A program made the translations under genes and the position numbers. A DNA stretch of 17,970 nucleotides, taken from NCBI RefSeq assembly GCF_943913915.1, contig NZ_CALUAA010000017.1, positions 1 to 17,970 of the forward strand, in the 5' to 3' direction. Below the pieces are notes generated by a model that saw only the letters and a program-made list of their open reading frames with translations, was not told the origin of the DNA and did no database searches. This stretch comes from an uncultured Peptoniphilus sp. (lineage in GTDB: Bacteria; Bacillota; Clostridia; Tissierellales; Peptoniphilaceae). Below, one piece after another: positions 1 to 7,191 of this stretch (position 1 is its first letter; every line of letters starts with the position of its first letter).

Positions 1-1182
1 GCAGTTAAGAAAGCAAACCCGGAAGCTAAAGACGTAACAGTAGCAGACGATGGAAAAGCAACCTTAACCTATCCTGATGGAACTACGAACACCTTGACAC
101 CGGATCAAACAGTAACTGAAAAGGTCGCAAAACCGGATGACAAAACAACCTCTGTCGATGACAGTAAGGTTAAACCCGTCAATCCGACGGATGACGCTCA
201 AGATACGGGCATTATCGTCAAGAATAAAGATAAGGACACGAAGATTTCCGCCAAGGATGAAGATGGCAAGGATGTAACTGTAGTTGTCAATCCGAAGACG
301 GGCGAAATCATTGTGAAGCCCGGCAAAAATGTCGACGGTCCGATTACTGTAGTAGTAGAAGATTCCGATCTACCCGGCGGCAAGAAAGTTATCGAAGTTC
401 CCGTTAAGGGTCATGAAAAGGGCAGAGATGACAACGGAAGCCATTCCGGTAAGAACGACGGCAGTATCTGGTTGAAACCTGTCAATCCCTCCGACAATAA
501 GGGTGGCAAGGATAAACACGAAACCGCTATTCACAAGTTGTATATCTACGGTTACAAGGACGATACTTTCCGTCCCGAAGGTAATATGACTCGTGCCGAA
601 GCGGCCGCTATGATTGCACGCCTCAAGGGCCTCGATATGTCCAACAACGCTAAACCTAACTTCAGCGATGTTAAGAGCGCTTGGTACAACAGCAGTATTA
701 ATGCTGTGGTCAATGCAGGTTATATGAAGGGTTATCCCGACGGAACCTTTGCTCCCAATGGTAAGATCACTCGTGCTGAATTTGCACAAATGATCATGGC
801 CATCGATAAGGCTAACGGCGCTGCAGTACCTTTCGCCGACGTGAAGGGCCACTGGGCTGAAGCTGCCATTGCCCAAGCATACGGCAACGGACGCATTGCA
901 GGTTACCCGGACAGCACTTTCCGTCCGAACAACAACATTACGCGTGCTGAAGCGGTTACTGTTCTCAACAAACTCTTCGATCGCAGTGTGAACGAAAACG
1001 GCCTCGCCGCTGTTCGCGCAGACATCGTACCCTTTGTAGACGTAACGGCTAACCAATGGGCTTACTACCAAATCATTGAAGCATCCAATACGCACGAATT
1101 CTACCGCACCGAAAAAGGTAAAGTAGATGAAACGTGGGTTAAGCTACTTCAAACTTGGAAGCAAGCTTTAGCAAATCGCTAG
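1..1182 (+). CDS. SLH-anchored surface protein, C-terminal part (5' end outside window)
   Basis: The frame is open from base 1, so this is the last 393 residues of a longer protein and no start lies in the window (the TTG at 94 is an internal Leu codon). Window residues 1-45 include a YPDGT stretch like the end of a Rib/alpha-type surface repeat. Residues about 46-175 are a Lys/Asp/Gly-rich extracellular linker with short beta-rich segments. Then come SLH motifs: a short first one (about 177-210, GYKDDTFRPEGNMTRAE), a full second (about 220-265, FSDV to ITRAE) and a full third (about 278-325, FADVKGHW to NITRAE). A tail containing a degenerate FVDV motif closes the protein. SLH domains bind secondary cell-wall polymer, so the protein is surface-displayed. 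The function of the missing N-terminus cannot be told. A strong terminator follows directly. Confidence 0.88.
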   Translation, partial: AVKKANPEAKDVTVADDGKATLTYPDGTTNTLTPDQTVTEKVAKPDDKTTSVDDSKVKPVNPTDDAQDTGIIVKNKDKDTKISAKDEDGKDVTVVVNPKTGEIIVKPGKNVDGPITVVVEDSDLPGGKKVIEVPVKGHEKGRDDNGSHSGKNDGSIWLKPVNPSDNKGGKDKHETAIHKLYIYGYKDDTFRPEGNMTRAEAAAMIARLKGLDMSNNAKPNFSDVKSAWYNSSINAVVNAGYMKGYPDGTFAPNGKITRAEFAQMIMAIDKANGAAVPFADVKGHWAEAAIAQAYGNGRIAGYPDSTFRPNNNITRAEAVTVLNKLFDRSVNENGLAAVRADIVPFVDVTANQWAYYQIIEASNTHEFYRTEKGKVDETWVKLLQTWKQALANR

Positions 1183-1190
1183 AATTAAAA

Positions 1191-1222
1191 AAAGAACTGA
1201 GCTTAGGCTCGGTTCTTTTTTT
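1191..1222 (+). terminator. Rho-independent terminator of the SLH protein gene
   Basis: A stem of AAGAACTGAGC pairs with GCTCGGTTCTT (one G-T wobble) around a TTAG loop and is followed by a run of eight T. It starts 8 bases after the TAG stop. Confidence 0.9.
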
Positions 1223-1392
1223 ATGCGCAGAAGAAGGGGGGCTGTGTTTGATGATGTGTGGCGAGCGAGCAGGCTCGCCCTTACGGTTGCGAAAGGAATG
1301 ATTATTGCGGTTATATTTTTTATAGTGGAAGGCGCAGATATTAATCCAAACAAAATCAAAAGACTCTGTTGAGTCCCAATGTAGGGGCGTGC

Positions 1393-1496
1393 CTGAAGCC
1401 CTAGTCCGAAATCTTTGATTTCGTGGCAGGTCTCATGTCAAGAATCTCCAAGAAGCCGAGCAAAGCGACGGCTGATTAGGTAGATTCGACGGCCAC
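1393..1496 (+). repeat. Nested element E, copy 1, inside a host hairpin
   Basis: The segment starts CTGAAGCCCTAG and ends near GACGGCCAC. The reverse complement of 2091-2210 matches it, with 42 of the first 43 bases identical, including CCGAAATCTTTGATTTCG. It is flanked by GGGCGTG (1385-1391) and CACGCCC (1496-1502), which are the two complementary arms of a host-type hairpin. It therefore sits where the hairpin loop would be. Confidence 0.8.
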
Positions 1497-1572
1497 ACGC
1501 CCGCAAGGGGTATGTGAAGATAATTGTATTTTTGCAAAAGAACCTATCTAACAGAAACAAACCATTCATTCT

Positions 1573-1830
1573 TTTTCAGGGGAAAGGAATAGGGCGCCCG
1601 GATTCGCATCTTTCCTTTCCCCTGAAACCCCAATCCTTTCCACCCTAACGCTTTTTAGATGTGCGAAGCCCTAACGGGCTTCGATTTGTATTGGGCCGTG
1701 TTGCGAAAAGATATTTTCTAATTGGATTATTAATTGTCGCCTTCGTCTGTCGGGCGAGCAAGCTCGCCCCTACGGGAGCGTAAGGCGAGTTTCACATTGT
1801 AGGGGCGGGTCCTACCCGCCCGCAAGGGAT
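1573..1830 (+). repeat. Composite repeat, module A, left copy
   Basis: The module begins with a G/A-armed hairpin (1575-1626). It continues through CCCCAATCCTTTCCACCCTAA (1628-1648), the palindrome GAAGCCCTAACGGGCTTC (1665-1682) and TTTGTATTGGGC. It ends in two GC-rich hairpins: GGGCGAGCAAGCTCGCCC near 1752, then GGGCGGGTCCTACCCGCCC near 1805. The reverse complement of 10005-10260 has the same order of parts with long near-identical stretches. Confidence 0.85.
1575..1626. repeat. Long hairpin with 15-bp perfect arms in module A
   Basis: The left arm TTCAGGGGAAAGGAA (1575-1589) is exactly complementary to TTCCTTTCCCCTGAA (1612-1626), with a 22-base loop. One arm is purely G/A after the first three bases. 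The equivalent hairpin in the right copy spans about 10209-10253. Confidence 0.9.
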
Positions 1831-1947
1831 GTGCGGAGATGTTTATCCAACTGAAATACATTTTTTTCGTATGGATCCCATATGATGCGGAAAATGGCGC
1901 AGGTATTTTCTTCCGATTAAAAAGCCGGCCAGAATGGGGTTGGGGTC

Positions 1948-2001
1948 CGCGGGGAAGGGGAAATGCGGCCTTCGCCTCTGAGCCCTTTCCCCTTCCCCGC
2001 G
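1948..2001. repeat. Long hairpin with 16-bp perfect arms in module B
   Basis: CGCGGGGAAGGGGAAA (1948-1963) is exactly complementary to TTTCCCCTTCCCCGCG (1986-2001) around a 22-base loop. An equally perfect copy occurs at 9834-9887. Confidence 0.93.
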
Positions 2002-2090
2002 ACAGGATTTGAGGGGTGATGTAGATTTTTTCAAAGAGGTATATGGTTTATGAATTGGTTTTTTATTGTCGTTCACAGATGACGGGCGAG

Positions 2091-2210
2091 TGTCCGTCTA
2101 ATCTTACCGATCAGCCTTCGCTACGCTCGGCTTCTCGGAGATTATTGAATACCCACAGGGCACAGGTTGAGACCTGCCACGAAATCAAAGATTTCGGGCT
2201 AGGGCTTCAG
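2091..2210 (-). repeat. Nested element E, copy 2, inside a host hairpin
   Basis: About 120 bp, inverted relative to the copy at 1393-1496 and about 16 bases longer. It is flanked exactly by GGGCGAG (2084-2090) and CTCGCCC (2211-2217). In the uninterrupted copies near 2444 and 2562 these arms are separated only by a few loop bases. It contains the GCCTTCGCTACGCTCGGC quasi-palindrome and CGAAATCAAAGATTTCG. Confidence 0.82.
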
Positions 2211-2412
2211 CTCGCCCCTGCAGGTGCGTAAGGAATGGCTATTGCGCTTATATTTTTATAGTGGAAGGCGCAAATGTTAATTCGAAACAAAATCAAGAAT
2301 TACGTTTGAAGCCCAATGTAGGGGCAGGCCCGCAAAGGGTGTGGGAAGTTGTTCCTCTTCCCGCGACAGGATTTGGAGGGTGATGTAGACTTTTGCAAAG
2401 AGGTATGGTTTA

Positions 2413-2468
2413 TGAATTGGATTTTTATTGTCGACCACATTTGACGGGCGAGCAGGGCTCGCCCCTAC
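2413..2468 (+). repeat. 56-bp direct repeat, copy 1
   Basis: The run from TGAATTGGATTTTTATTGTC to GGGCTCGCCCCTAC is identical by eye to 2530-2585. It is a truncated module-B unit: leader plus hairpin. Confidence 0.88.
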
Positions 2469-2529
2469 AGGTGCGTAAGGAATGGATACGTACTATATTA
2501 TATTGGGCGTGTTGCGAAATGTAATTCAC

Positions 2530-2585
2530 TGAATTGGATTTTTATTGTCGACCACATTTGACGGGCGAGCAGGGCTCGCCCCTAC
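2530..2585 (+). repeat. 56-bp direct repeat, copy 2
   Basis: Identical to 2413-2468, with 61 bases between the copies. It is preceded by TATATTGGGCGTGTTGCGAAA, a piece that belongs to module A (1690-1708), so this unit is a junction of module pieces. Confidence 0.88.
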
Positions 2586-2629
2586 GGGAGCGTATGGAAT
2601 GGTTATACAGAAAAAATATTTTCCGCATT

Positions 2630-2656
2630 AAAAAACGCCCCTTTCACGGGGCGTTT
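2630..2656 (-). terminator. Terminator of the GlsB-type gene
   Basis: On the minus strand AAACGCCCC pairs perfectly with GGGGCGTTT around a 6-base loop and runs into six T (the A-run at 2630-2635). It starts 6 bases past the stop codon. Confidence 0.92.
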
Positions 2657-2661
2657 CACTT

Positions 2662-2919
2662 TTATTTGCGTTCTTGAATTTTGTTTACGATTAACAGCAA
2701 GATCACACTGCCTGCTACGGCGATTAATACGCTGTAAATGTTAAAGCCGCTTACTTTGCCGAGTCCGAAGACATTGCTTGCAATGAAGCCGCCGATAAAG
2801 GAACCGACAATACCGGTTACGATATTGGCGACGGCGCCCATGGAGGCGTCTTTTCCTACGATTTTACTTGCGATCCAGCCTGCTAATGCGCCGAAAATTA
2901 ACCAAAATAACAATGACAT
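2662..2919 (-). CDS. GlsB/YeaQ/YmgE-type small membrane protein
   Basis: An 85-residue, very hydrophobic, glycine-rich protein with three membrane segments (about residues 2-18, 28-50 and 57-79). Its pattern is characteristic of the transglycosylase-associated / GlsB-YeaQ-YmgE family: LIFGALAGWIASKI, then GAVANIVTGIVGSFIGGFI. Family members are small inner-membrane proteins linked to general stress; no reaction is known to me. AAAGGAG stands six bases before the ATG, fixing the start. The gene lies 102 bases downstream of the ABC exporter genes on the same strand with no clear terminator between, so read-through from that operon is possible. It may also have its own promoter (TATAAT at 2960-2965, minus). 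Length is normal for the family. Confidence 0.9.
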   Translation of the reverse strand: MSLLFWLIFGALAGWIASKIVGKDASMGAVANIVTGIVGSFIGGFIASNVFGLGKVSGFNIYSVLIAVAGSVILLLIVNKIQERK

Positions 2920-2959
2920 TTTATTCTCCTTTCACGAGCATTTATATGTTTATGATGAC

Positions 2960-2988
2960 ATTATAGAGATACCCTTAGAAAACACGGT
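2960..2988 (-). promoter_or_regulatory. Possible promoter of the GlsB-type gene
   Basis: A perfect minus-strand TATAAT (2960-2965) lies 40 bases before the ATG. The hexamer 17 bases upstream (2983-2988) reads ACCGTG, a poor -35, so this is a weak call. Confidence 0.35.
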
Positions 2989-3021
2989 TATTCACTTTAA
3001 AGCAAATTTTTTCATGGAAAC

Positions 3022-4827
3022 TTAAATTTCTTTTCCTTCGAATTGGGAGCGGTACAGATTGTAGTACTCTCCCTTTTTGGCCATGAGTTCGTCGTGGCGG
3101 CCCTGTTCTACAATATTACCCTTGTCGAGAACGAGGATGGTGTCCGCGCCGACGATGGTGGAAAGGCGATGGGCGATGACGAAGTTGGTGCGGCCGTGCA
3201 TAAGGCGATCCATGGCTTTTTGAATGAGTTTTTCCGTTCGCGTATCCACAGAGCTTGTAGCTTCATCTAAGATCAGGATGTCCGGATCGGAGATAAGGGC
3301 TCTTGCGATGGTGAGAAGTTGTCGTTGGCCTTGTGAAATTTCCGAACCTGATTCACTGATCTTAGTTCGGTAGCCTTCGGGAAGTGTGCGGATGAAATTA
3401 TCCACATAGGTGGCCTTGGCAGCCGATACAATCTCCTCTTCCGTGGCGCCGTCTTTTCCGTAGGCGATGTTGTCGTAGACCGATCCCGTAAAGAGCCAGG
3501 TGTCCTGTAGGACCATGCCGAAATGGCTTCTGAGGTCGCTCCGGGTAAAGTTTCGAATGTCCACGCCGTCCACGGTAATGGCGCCCCTGTCGACTTCATA
3601 AAAGCGAAGGAGCAGGTTAATGAGGGTGGTTTTCCCGGCGCCTGTTGGGCCGACGATGGCCACGGTCTCTCCGGGGTTTACTTTCAGATTGAAGTCTTTA
3701 ATGATTTCCTGTTCAGGCATGTAGCCGAAGTGAACGTGATCGAAAGTGACGGCACCCTCTACTTTTTCGATGGCCACCGGGTTTTCCGCTTCGGTTTCTT
3801 CTTCTGCATCGAGGACGCGGAAGACACGATCGGCGGCGGAGATAGCCGATTGAAGGGCGCCTACCACTTCCGCCATGCCGTTAATGGGCTGGTTGAGTTT
3901 TCTCGAGTATTGGAAGAAGGCCTGAATGGCGCCTACGGTAATGCGACCGGCGTAAACCAAATAGCCGCCGAAGACGGCGATGGCAACATAACCCAGGTTT
4001 GAAATAAAGTTCATAAGGGGCATGATTTCGCTTGAGACGAATTGTGCCTTGTAGGAGTTTTCGTAAAGTTTTTCGTTAATTTCATCGAATTCTTCCAAGG
4101 CCTTTTCTTCGAAGGTAAAGCTCTTTACGACCTCTTCGGAACTGATGATCTCCTCCATATAGCCGTCGATGCGGCCCAGTTCGTGGCTCTTTTTACGGAA
4201 GTAGCGCCGGCTTATGCCGGCAATTTTCGCCGTTACGAAGGCGCTCGCGGGCAGGACGATCAGTGAGATGATTGTAAGCCTGGGCTCGATATAGAGCATC
4301 ATGGAAAGGGTACCGATGATGGTTACCACGGCACTGATAGTTTGGGCGATATTTTGCCGCATATTGCTTACAATGGATTCCATGTCGTTGACCATGCGGG
4401 AGAGTAAATCTCCGACGGTAAACTGATCGAGATAGGCGACGGGCAGTCTTTCGATTTTTTCCGAAAGTTCTTTTCGAAGGGTGTACACCATTTTCTGGGT
4501 CACTTTCACAAGCATGCGGCCTCTTACGAAGTAAAAGACGGAAGAGAGGCAGTAGAGTATAACGAGGATCAGAATGATTTTCCCGAGGTAATCATAATCT
4601 ACGGCGTGCCCTGCTTTTACGGAGTCGTAGAGGCTTGTGATGCCGAGGCCCAATATCCATGGGGTGAAAATATCGAAAACGGTAGCCGCCGTGGTAAAGA
4701 AGACCACGAGGAACATGGGAAGTTTATCTTGGTTTAAATAACCGAAGAGTCGCTTAATGATGCGCCGGCTGTCTTTGCTTTTGAGGGAGCGGCGATCTCC
4801 TTCGGATACGGGTCGTATTTTAGCCAT
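3022..4827 (-). CDS. Heterodimeric ABC exporter subunit with the canonical catalytic site
   Basis: A 601-residue fused permease-ATPase. Residues about 25-330 form the six-helix exporter membrane domain and 355-601 the nucleotide-binding domain. Walker A is GPTGAGKTT (about 392-400), Walker B is ILILDEATSSVD with the catalytic Glu (about 515-526), and the switch His is in VIAHRLST (about 553). The signature motif is ISQGQRQ (about 496) rather than LSGGQ, as in the BmrD/TM288 half of heterodimeric exporters. The start is placed at the ATG at 4827, not the TTG at 4845, because AGGAGG (4834-4839) sits six bases before it. The gene overlaps the stop of its upstream partner by 8 bases (ATGGCTAA), so the two are translationally coupled. 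Substrate unknown; drugs, lipids or peptides are all possible for this family. Confidence 0.93.
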   Translation of the reverse strand: MAKIRPVSEGDRRSLKSKDSRRIIKRLFGYLNQDKLPMFLVVFFTTAATVFDIFTPWILGLGITSLYDSVKAGHAVDYDYLGKIILILVILYCLSSVFYFVRGRMLVKVTQKMVYTLRKELSEKIERLPVAYLDQFTVGDLLSRMVNDMESIVSNMRQNIAQTISAVVTIIGTLSMMLYIEPRLTIISLIVLPASAFVTAKIAGISRRYFRKKSHELGRIDGYMEEIISSEEVVKSFTFEEKALEEFDEINEKLYENSYKAQFVSSEIMPLMNFISNLGYVAIAVFGGYLVYAGRITVGAIQAFFQYSRKLNQPINGMAEVVGALQSAISAADRVFRVLDAEEETEAENPVAIEKVEGAVTFDHVHFGYMPEQEIIKDFNLKVNPGETVAIVGPTGAGKTTLINLLLRFYEVDRGAITVDGVDIRNFTRSDLRSHFGMVLQDTWLFTGSVYDNIAYGKDGATEEEIVSAAKATYVDNFIRTLPEGYRTKISESGSEISQGQRQLLTIARALISDPDILILDEATSSVDTRTEKLIQKAMDRLMHGRTNFVIAHRLSTIVGADTILVLDKGNIVEQGRHDELMAKKGEYYNLYRSQFEGKEI

Positions 4828-6538
4828 TGGCGACCTCCTCTCCAAGTTGAGATGCGGCGATTTCCCGGTACACCTCAGATGTCTTCATAAGCTCGTCGTG
4901 TGTGCCGCGGGAGATGATCTCTCCGTCTTCCAAGACGAGGATCTGATCGCAATCGAGCACCGTCATCACCCGTTGGGCGACGATAATGGTGGCCGCATTG
5001 TTGGTCATAGGCTCCAGTGCCCGGCGCAGTGTTCTGTCGGTTTTAAAGTCCAGTGCAGAAAAGGCGTCGTCGAAGAGCAGTACTTTCGGTTCTTTAGCCA
5101 GGGCTCTTGCAATGGAGAGGCGTTGTTTTTGCCCGCCTGAGAGGTTTTTCCCGGTTTGGGCCACTTCGCTGTCCATGCCCTCTTCCATTTCGCTTACAAA
5201 GCCCCAAGCTTGGGCCACTGAAAGATAGTGTTTCGCCACTTCCTCAGCGATCTCTTCGTCGTGGGATAGGCCGATATTATCTCGTACGCTTCGCTTTAAC
5301 AGTTTGGCCTGTTGAGGAGCGTATCCCAAGGCGCCGCGCAGTTCTTTTTGAGGAAGATCTTGGATGTTCACGCCGTTTAAGCGGATTTCTCCCTCGGTTA
5401 CATCGTAAAAGCGGTGAATGAGTTTTAAGATAGTACTCTTGCCGCTTCCCGTACCGCCGATAATGGCGATTTTTTCCCCGGCTTTCACCTCAAAGGAAAG
5501 ATGGGAAAGCACCGGTCGCTCGGCGCCGGGGTAGGCGAAGCTTACGTCGTCGAAGATGAGGCTCGTTTCCCCTTCGGGCAAGCTTACGGTGTTTTCTTCT
5601 CTTTTTACCGGTGTGTTTAAAACCTCGACGATGCGATCGCGGGAGGCTTTGGCGCCGGGGTAAAAGGCGAAGAGCATGGAAAACATACTGAGGGCAAACA
5701 TAATTTGGGTAATGTATTGAATAAAGGCCATAAGGTCGCCGACTTCGATAGAGCCTGCGGAAATTCTGGAGGCGCCGAAGTATAAAATGGCCACCATGGT
5801 CAGATTGAAGATAAGATTAAAAGCCGGAAGCATGGTGATCAGATAGTTGTTGACCTGCTCGTTGACTTTTCGCATCTTCTGATTGACTCGGCTGAAGTGG
5901 GCGTCTTCGAAGCTTTCCTTTTGGAAGGCGCGAATAACGCGAATCCCCGTGAGCCGCTCTCTGAAGCGCAAACTTATTTTGTCCATAAGCTCTCTTGCCC
6001 GCATAAAGCCGGGGAGTGATTTTTTAGCGATGATAATCACCACGCCCAGGAGCAAGGGGGCGGAGATTAAGATCACGCCTGAAAGTTTTACATCGGTTGT
6101 AAGGGCCATATAGGCTGCACCGATAAACATTAAAGGTGCACGCACCAATGGGCGCAGGGCGACAACGGCCATGCGCTCCAATTGGTTAATATCGTCGGTG
6201 GCCCGTGTTAAAATTGAAGGGGCGCCGAACTGTTCGAACTGTTCAAATCCCAGGTTCATTACGTGGGAAAAGAGGCCTTGTCGCAGATCTCTCGAAAAGC
6301 CCATGGCGATTTTCGCCGCCAAATAGCCCGCCGCCGTCATGAGCAGGACGGAGACGAAGGCGAGGCCGATCATGCGCAGGCCGTAAGATAAGATTATATC
6401 CACATTGCCTTTTAAAACCCCGTAGTCGATGATGTGACTCATAAGACGGGGCAAAAAAAGATCCGCGAGGATGCTCATGGCGATGAGCAGAATCTCGGGG
6501 ATTATGAGTGGAATGTAAGGTTTGATGTAGTCTTTCAT
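4820..6538 (-). CDS. Heterodimeric ABC exporter subunit with a degenerate ATP site
   Basis: A 572-residue fused permease-ATPase of the BmrC/TM287 type. Residues about 10-300 form the six-helix membrane domain and 325-572 the ATPase domain. Walker A is intact (GGTGSGKST, about 360-368) and the signature is a perfect LSGGQKQR (about 466). Walker B is LLFDDAFSALD with Asp in place of the catalytic Glu (about 491), and the switch His is Gln (VAQRVMT, about 522). Its own ATP site is therefore expected to bind but not hydrolyse well. The partner downstream overlaps by 8 bases, and the substitutions in the two proteins are complementary, so they form one transporter. The start at 6538 has a modest GGTGA-type ribosome site. 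It is first in the operon and divergent from the papain-like gene across 77 bases. Confidence 0.93.
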   Translation of the reverse strand: MKDYIKPYIPLIIPEILLIAMSILADLFLPRLMSHIIDYGVLKGNVDIILSYGLRMIGLAFVSVLLMTAAGYLAAKIAMGFSRDLRQGLFSHVMNLGFEQFEQFGAPSILTRATDDINQLERMAVVALRPLVRAPLMFIGAAYMALTTDVKLSGVILISAPLLLGVVIIIAKKSLPGFMRARELMDKISLRFRERLTGIRVIRAFQKESFEDAHFSRVNQKMRKVNEQVNNYLITMLPAFNLIFNLTMVAILYFGASRISAGSIEVGDLMAFIQYITQIMFALSMFSMLFAFYPGAKASRDRIVEVLNTPVKREENTVSLPEGETSLIFDDVSFAYPGAERPVLSHLSFEVKAGEKIAIIGGTGSGKSTILKLIHRFYDVTEGEIRLNGVNIQDLPQKELRGALGYAPQQAKLLKRSVRDNIGLSHDEEIAEEVAKHYLSVAQAWGFVSEMEEGMDSEVAQTGKNLSGGQKQRLSIARALAKEPKVLLFDDAFSALDFKTDRTLRRALEPMTNNAATIIVAQRVMTVLDCDQILVLEDGEIISRGTHDELMKTSEVYREIAASQLGEEVANG

Positions 6539-6550
6539 TTCACCATCCTA

Positions 6551-6579
6551 TTTCTAATTTATTCTGAAAAGTTTATAAT
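6551..6579 (+). promoter_or_regulatory. Probable promoter of the papain-like / LURP-one pair
   Basis: A perfect TATAAT at 6574-6579 lies 36 bases before the ATG, with TTTCTA (6551-6556) 17 bases upstream as a weak -35. It lies in the 77-base divergent space shared with the ABC exporter operon, so the two transcription units may be controlled together. Confidence 0.5.
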
Positions 6580-6615
6580 CGTATTAATGATACCCGAAGG
6601 AGAGGAGGGATACAC

Positions 6616-7191
6616 ATGGGAAATGGCTTGAAACTGACACAATCGCGATTTGTGAACATCGAGGGGCGCTACGGCTTCGATCAAAATGCTCTGGCAGGGC
6701 GCTGGAGCCGTTATAATGTGGATCGATCTTGCGGCATTGCGGCCTTGGCAAATTTAATTTCCTACGGCATGGAACATTTCGCCATGAGTCGGGGGGAATC
6801 TTTGGAGCTTATGGATCGCATTATTTTTTACGCGCCGCCGAGGCCCTGGGGTATCGCCCGGCCGGGAATTTTAATAGGGGCCTTAAAGGCGATGACTCTT
6901 CCCTTTTCTCCCGATATACTTTCGGGGAAGATCTCGGGGAAGAAGGCCCTTCCCTTTATTGAAAAACATCTCGCTCAGGATCGGCCGGTGGCGCTTTTAA
7001 ACACCAATCATCCCCGCAAAGCATTCCGCTACCACTGGGTGACGATTACCGAGCTTTTGGAAGAAGAGGGGGTACTCATGGTCCGCTTTTCTTCCTGGGG
7101 TGGACGGTATAAATTGCCATACGACTTATTACTTTCCGACATAACGGTGTACCGGGCGCTGGTCGCCCTGGTCCCTCGAAAGGAGCAATAA
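6616..7191 (+). CDS. Papain-like / C39-like cysteine peptidase-fold protein
   Basis: A 191-residue protein without signal peptide or membrane segment, so probably cytoplasmic. DRSCGIAALANLISYG places Cys39 at the head of a helix, as in C39-type and papain-like peptidases. A candidate His140 lies in YHWVTITEL, and FSSWGGRYKLPY (about 158-169) resembles the NSWG turn of papains but with Ser159 where the Asn is usual. The order Cys, His, third residue is therefore kept, but catalysis is unproven. AGGAGGG six bases upstream fixes the ATG. The stop codon is immediately followed by the next ATG, so the two genes are co-translated. The neighbour across the divergent promoter is an ABC exporter. A peptide-processing or conditional-hydrolase role is possible, but substrate and activity are unknown. 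Confidence 0.7.
   Translation: MGNGLKLTQSRFVNIEGRYGFDQNALAGRWSRYNVDRSCGIAALANLISYGMEHFAMSRGESLELMDRIIFYAPPRPWGIARPGILIGALKAMTLPFSPDILSGKISGKKALPFIEKHLAQDRPVALLNTNHPRKAFRYHWVTITELLEEEGVLMVRFSSWGGRYKLPYDLLLSDITVYRALVALVPRKEQ

Larger units (their letters stand above)
1874..2335 (+). repeat. Composite repeat, module B, second copy
   Basis: The order is: ATATGATGCGGAAAATG; GATTAAAAAGCCGGCC; a 16-bp-arm hairpin (1948-2001); AGGATTTGAGGGG; the AATTGGTTTTTTATTGTCG leader; a GGGCGAG/CTCGCCC hairpin split by element E; GGTGCGTAAGGAATGG; TATAGTGGAAGGCGCA; and CCAATGTAGGGGC. The reverse complement of 9590-9965 has the same parts in the same order but without element E. Confidence 0.85.
1223..2629. repeat. 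Gene-free block of interspersed hairpin repeats (left repeat region)
   Basis: About 1.4 kb with no supportable gene. It is built from recurring modules. One is a GGGCGAGCnnGCTCGCCCCTAC hairpin followed by GGnGCGTAAGGAATGG (near 1265, 1752, 2084/2211, 2444 and 2562). Another contains TATAGTGGAAGGCGCA and ends in CCAATGTAGGGGC (about 1261-1390 and 2211-2325). There are two long G/A-armed hairpins (1575-1626 and 1948-2001), and AATTGGATTTTTATTGTCG leader segments (about 1727, 2414 and 2531). Related sequence recurs inverted at 9590-10260. Short open frames inside it (for example 1843-2076 minus and 2043-2231 plus) run through the palindromes and have no domain sense. I read it as an accumulation of non-autonomous, MITE- or REP-like elements between two convergent genes. 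Confidence 0.85.

Noticed and set aside
370..1095. Long minus-strand open frame opposite the SLH protein
   Set aside because: It is the antisense shadow of a clear SLH-coding frame, has no ribosome binding site and gives no recognisable domain.
1393..1496. Element E as a classical MITE with terminal inverted repeats
   Set aside because: Its ends (CTGAAGCC and GACGGCCA) are not inverted repeats and no simple target duplication is seen; the flanking complementarity belongs to the host hairpin.
1843..2231. Short open frames in the left repeat island
   Set aside because: They translate palindromic hairpins and repeat leaders, lack ribosome binding sites and have composition unlike protein.
2413..2585. 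Possible CRISPR array from the identical 56-bp direct repeats
   Set aside because: There are only two copies, the repeat is too long, the intervening 61 bases are themselves repeat material, and no cas genes are present.
2966..2980. GGGTAT upstream of the GlsB-type gene as a stress sigma-B promoter
   Set aside because: No GTTTAA-like -35 lies 12-15 bases upstream, so only the general -10 TATAAT was kept as a weak call.
4828..4845. TTG start adding six residues to the downstream ABC subunit
   Set aside because: The added codons read through the AGGAGG ribosome binding site itself; the ATG at 4827 has ideal spacing.
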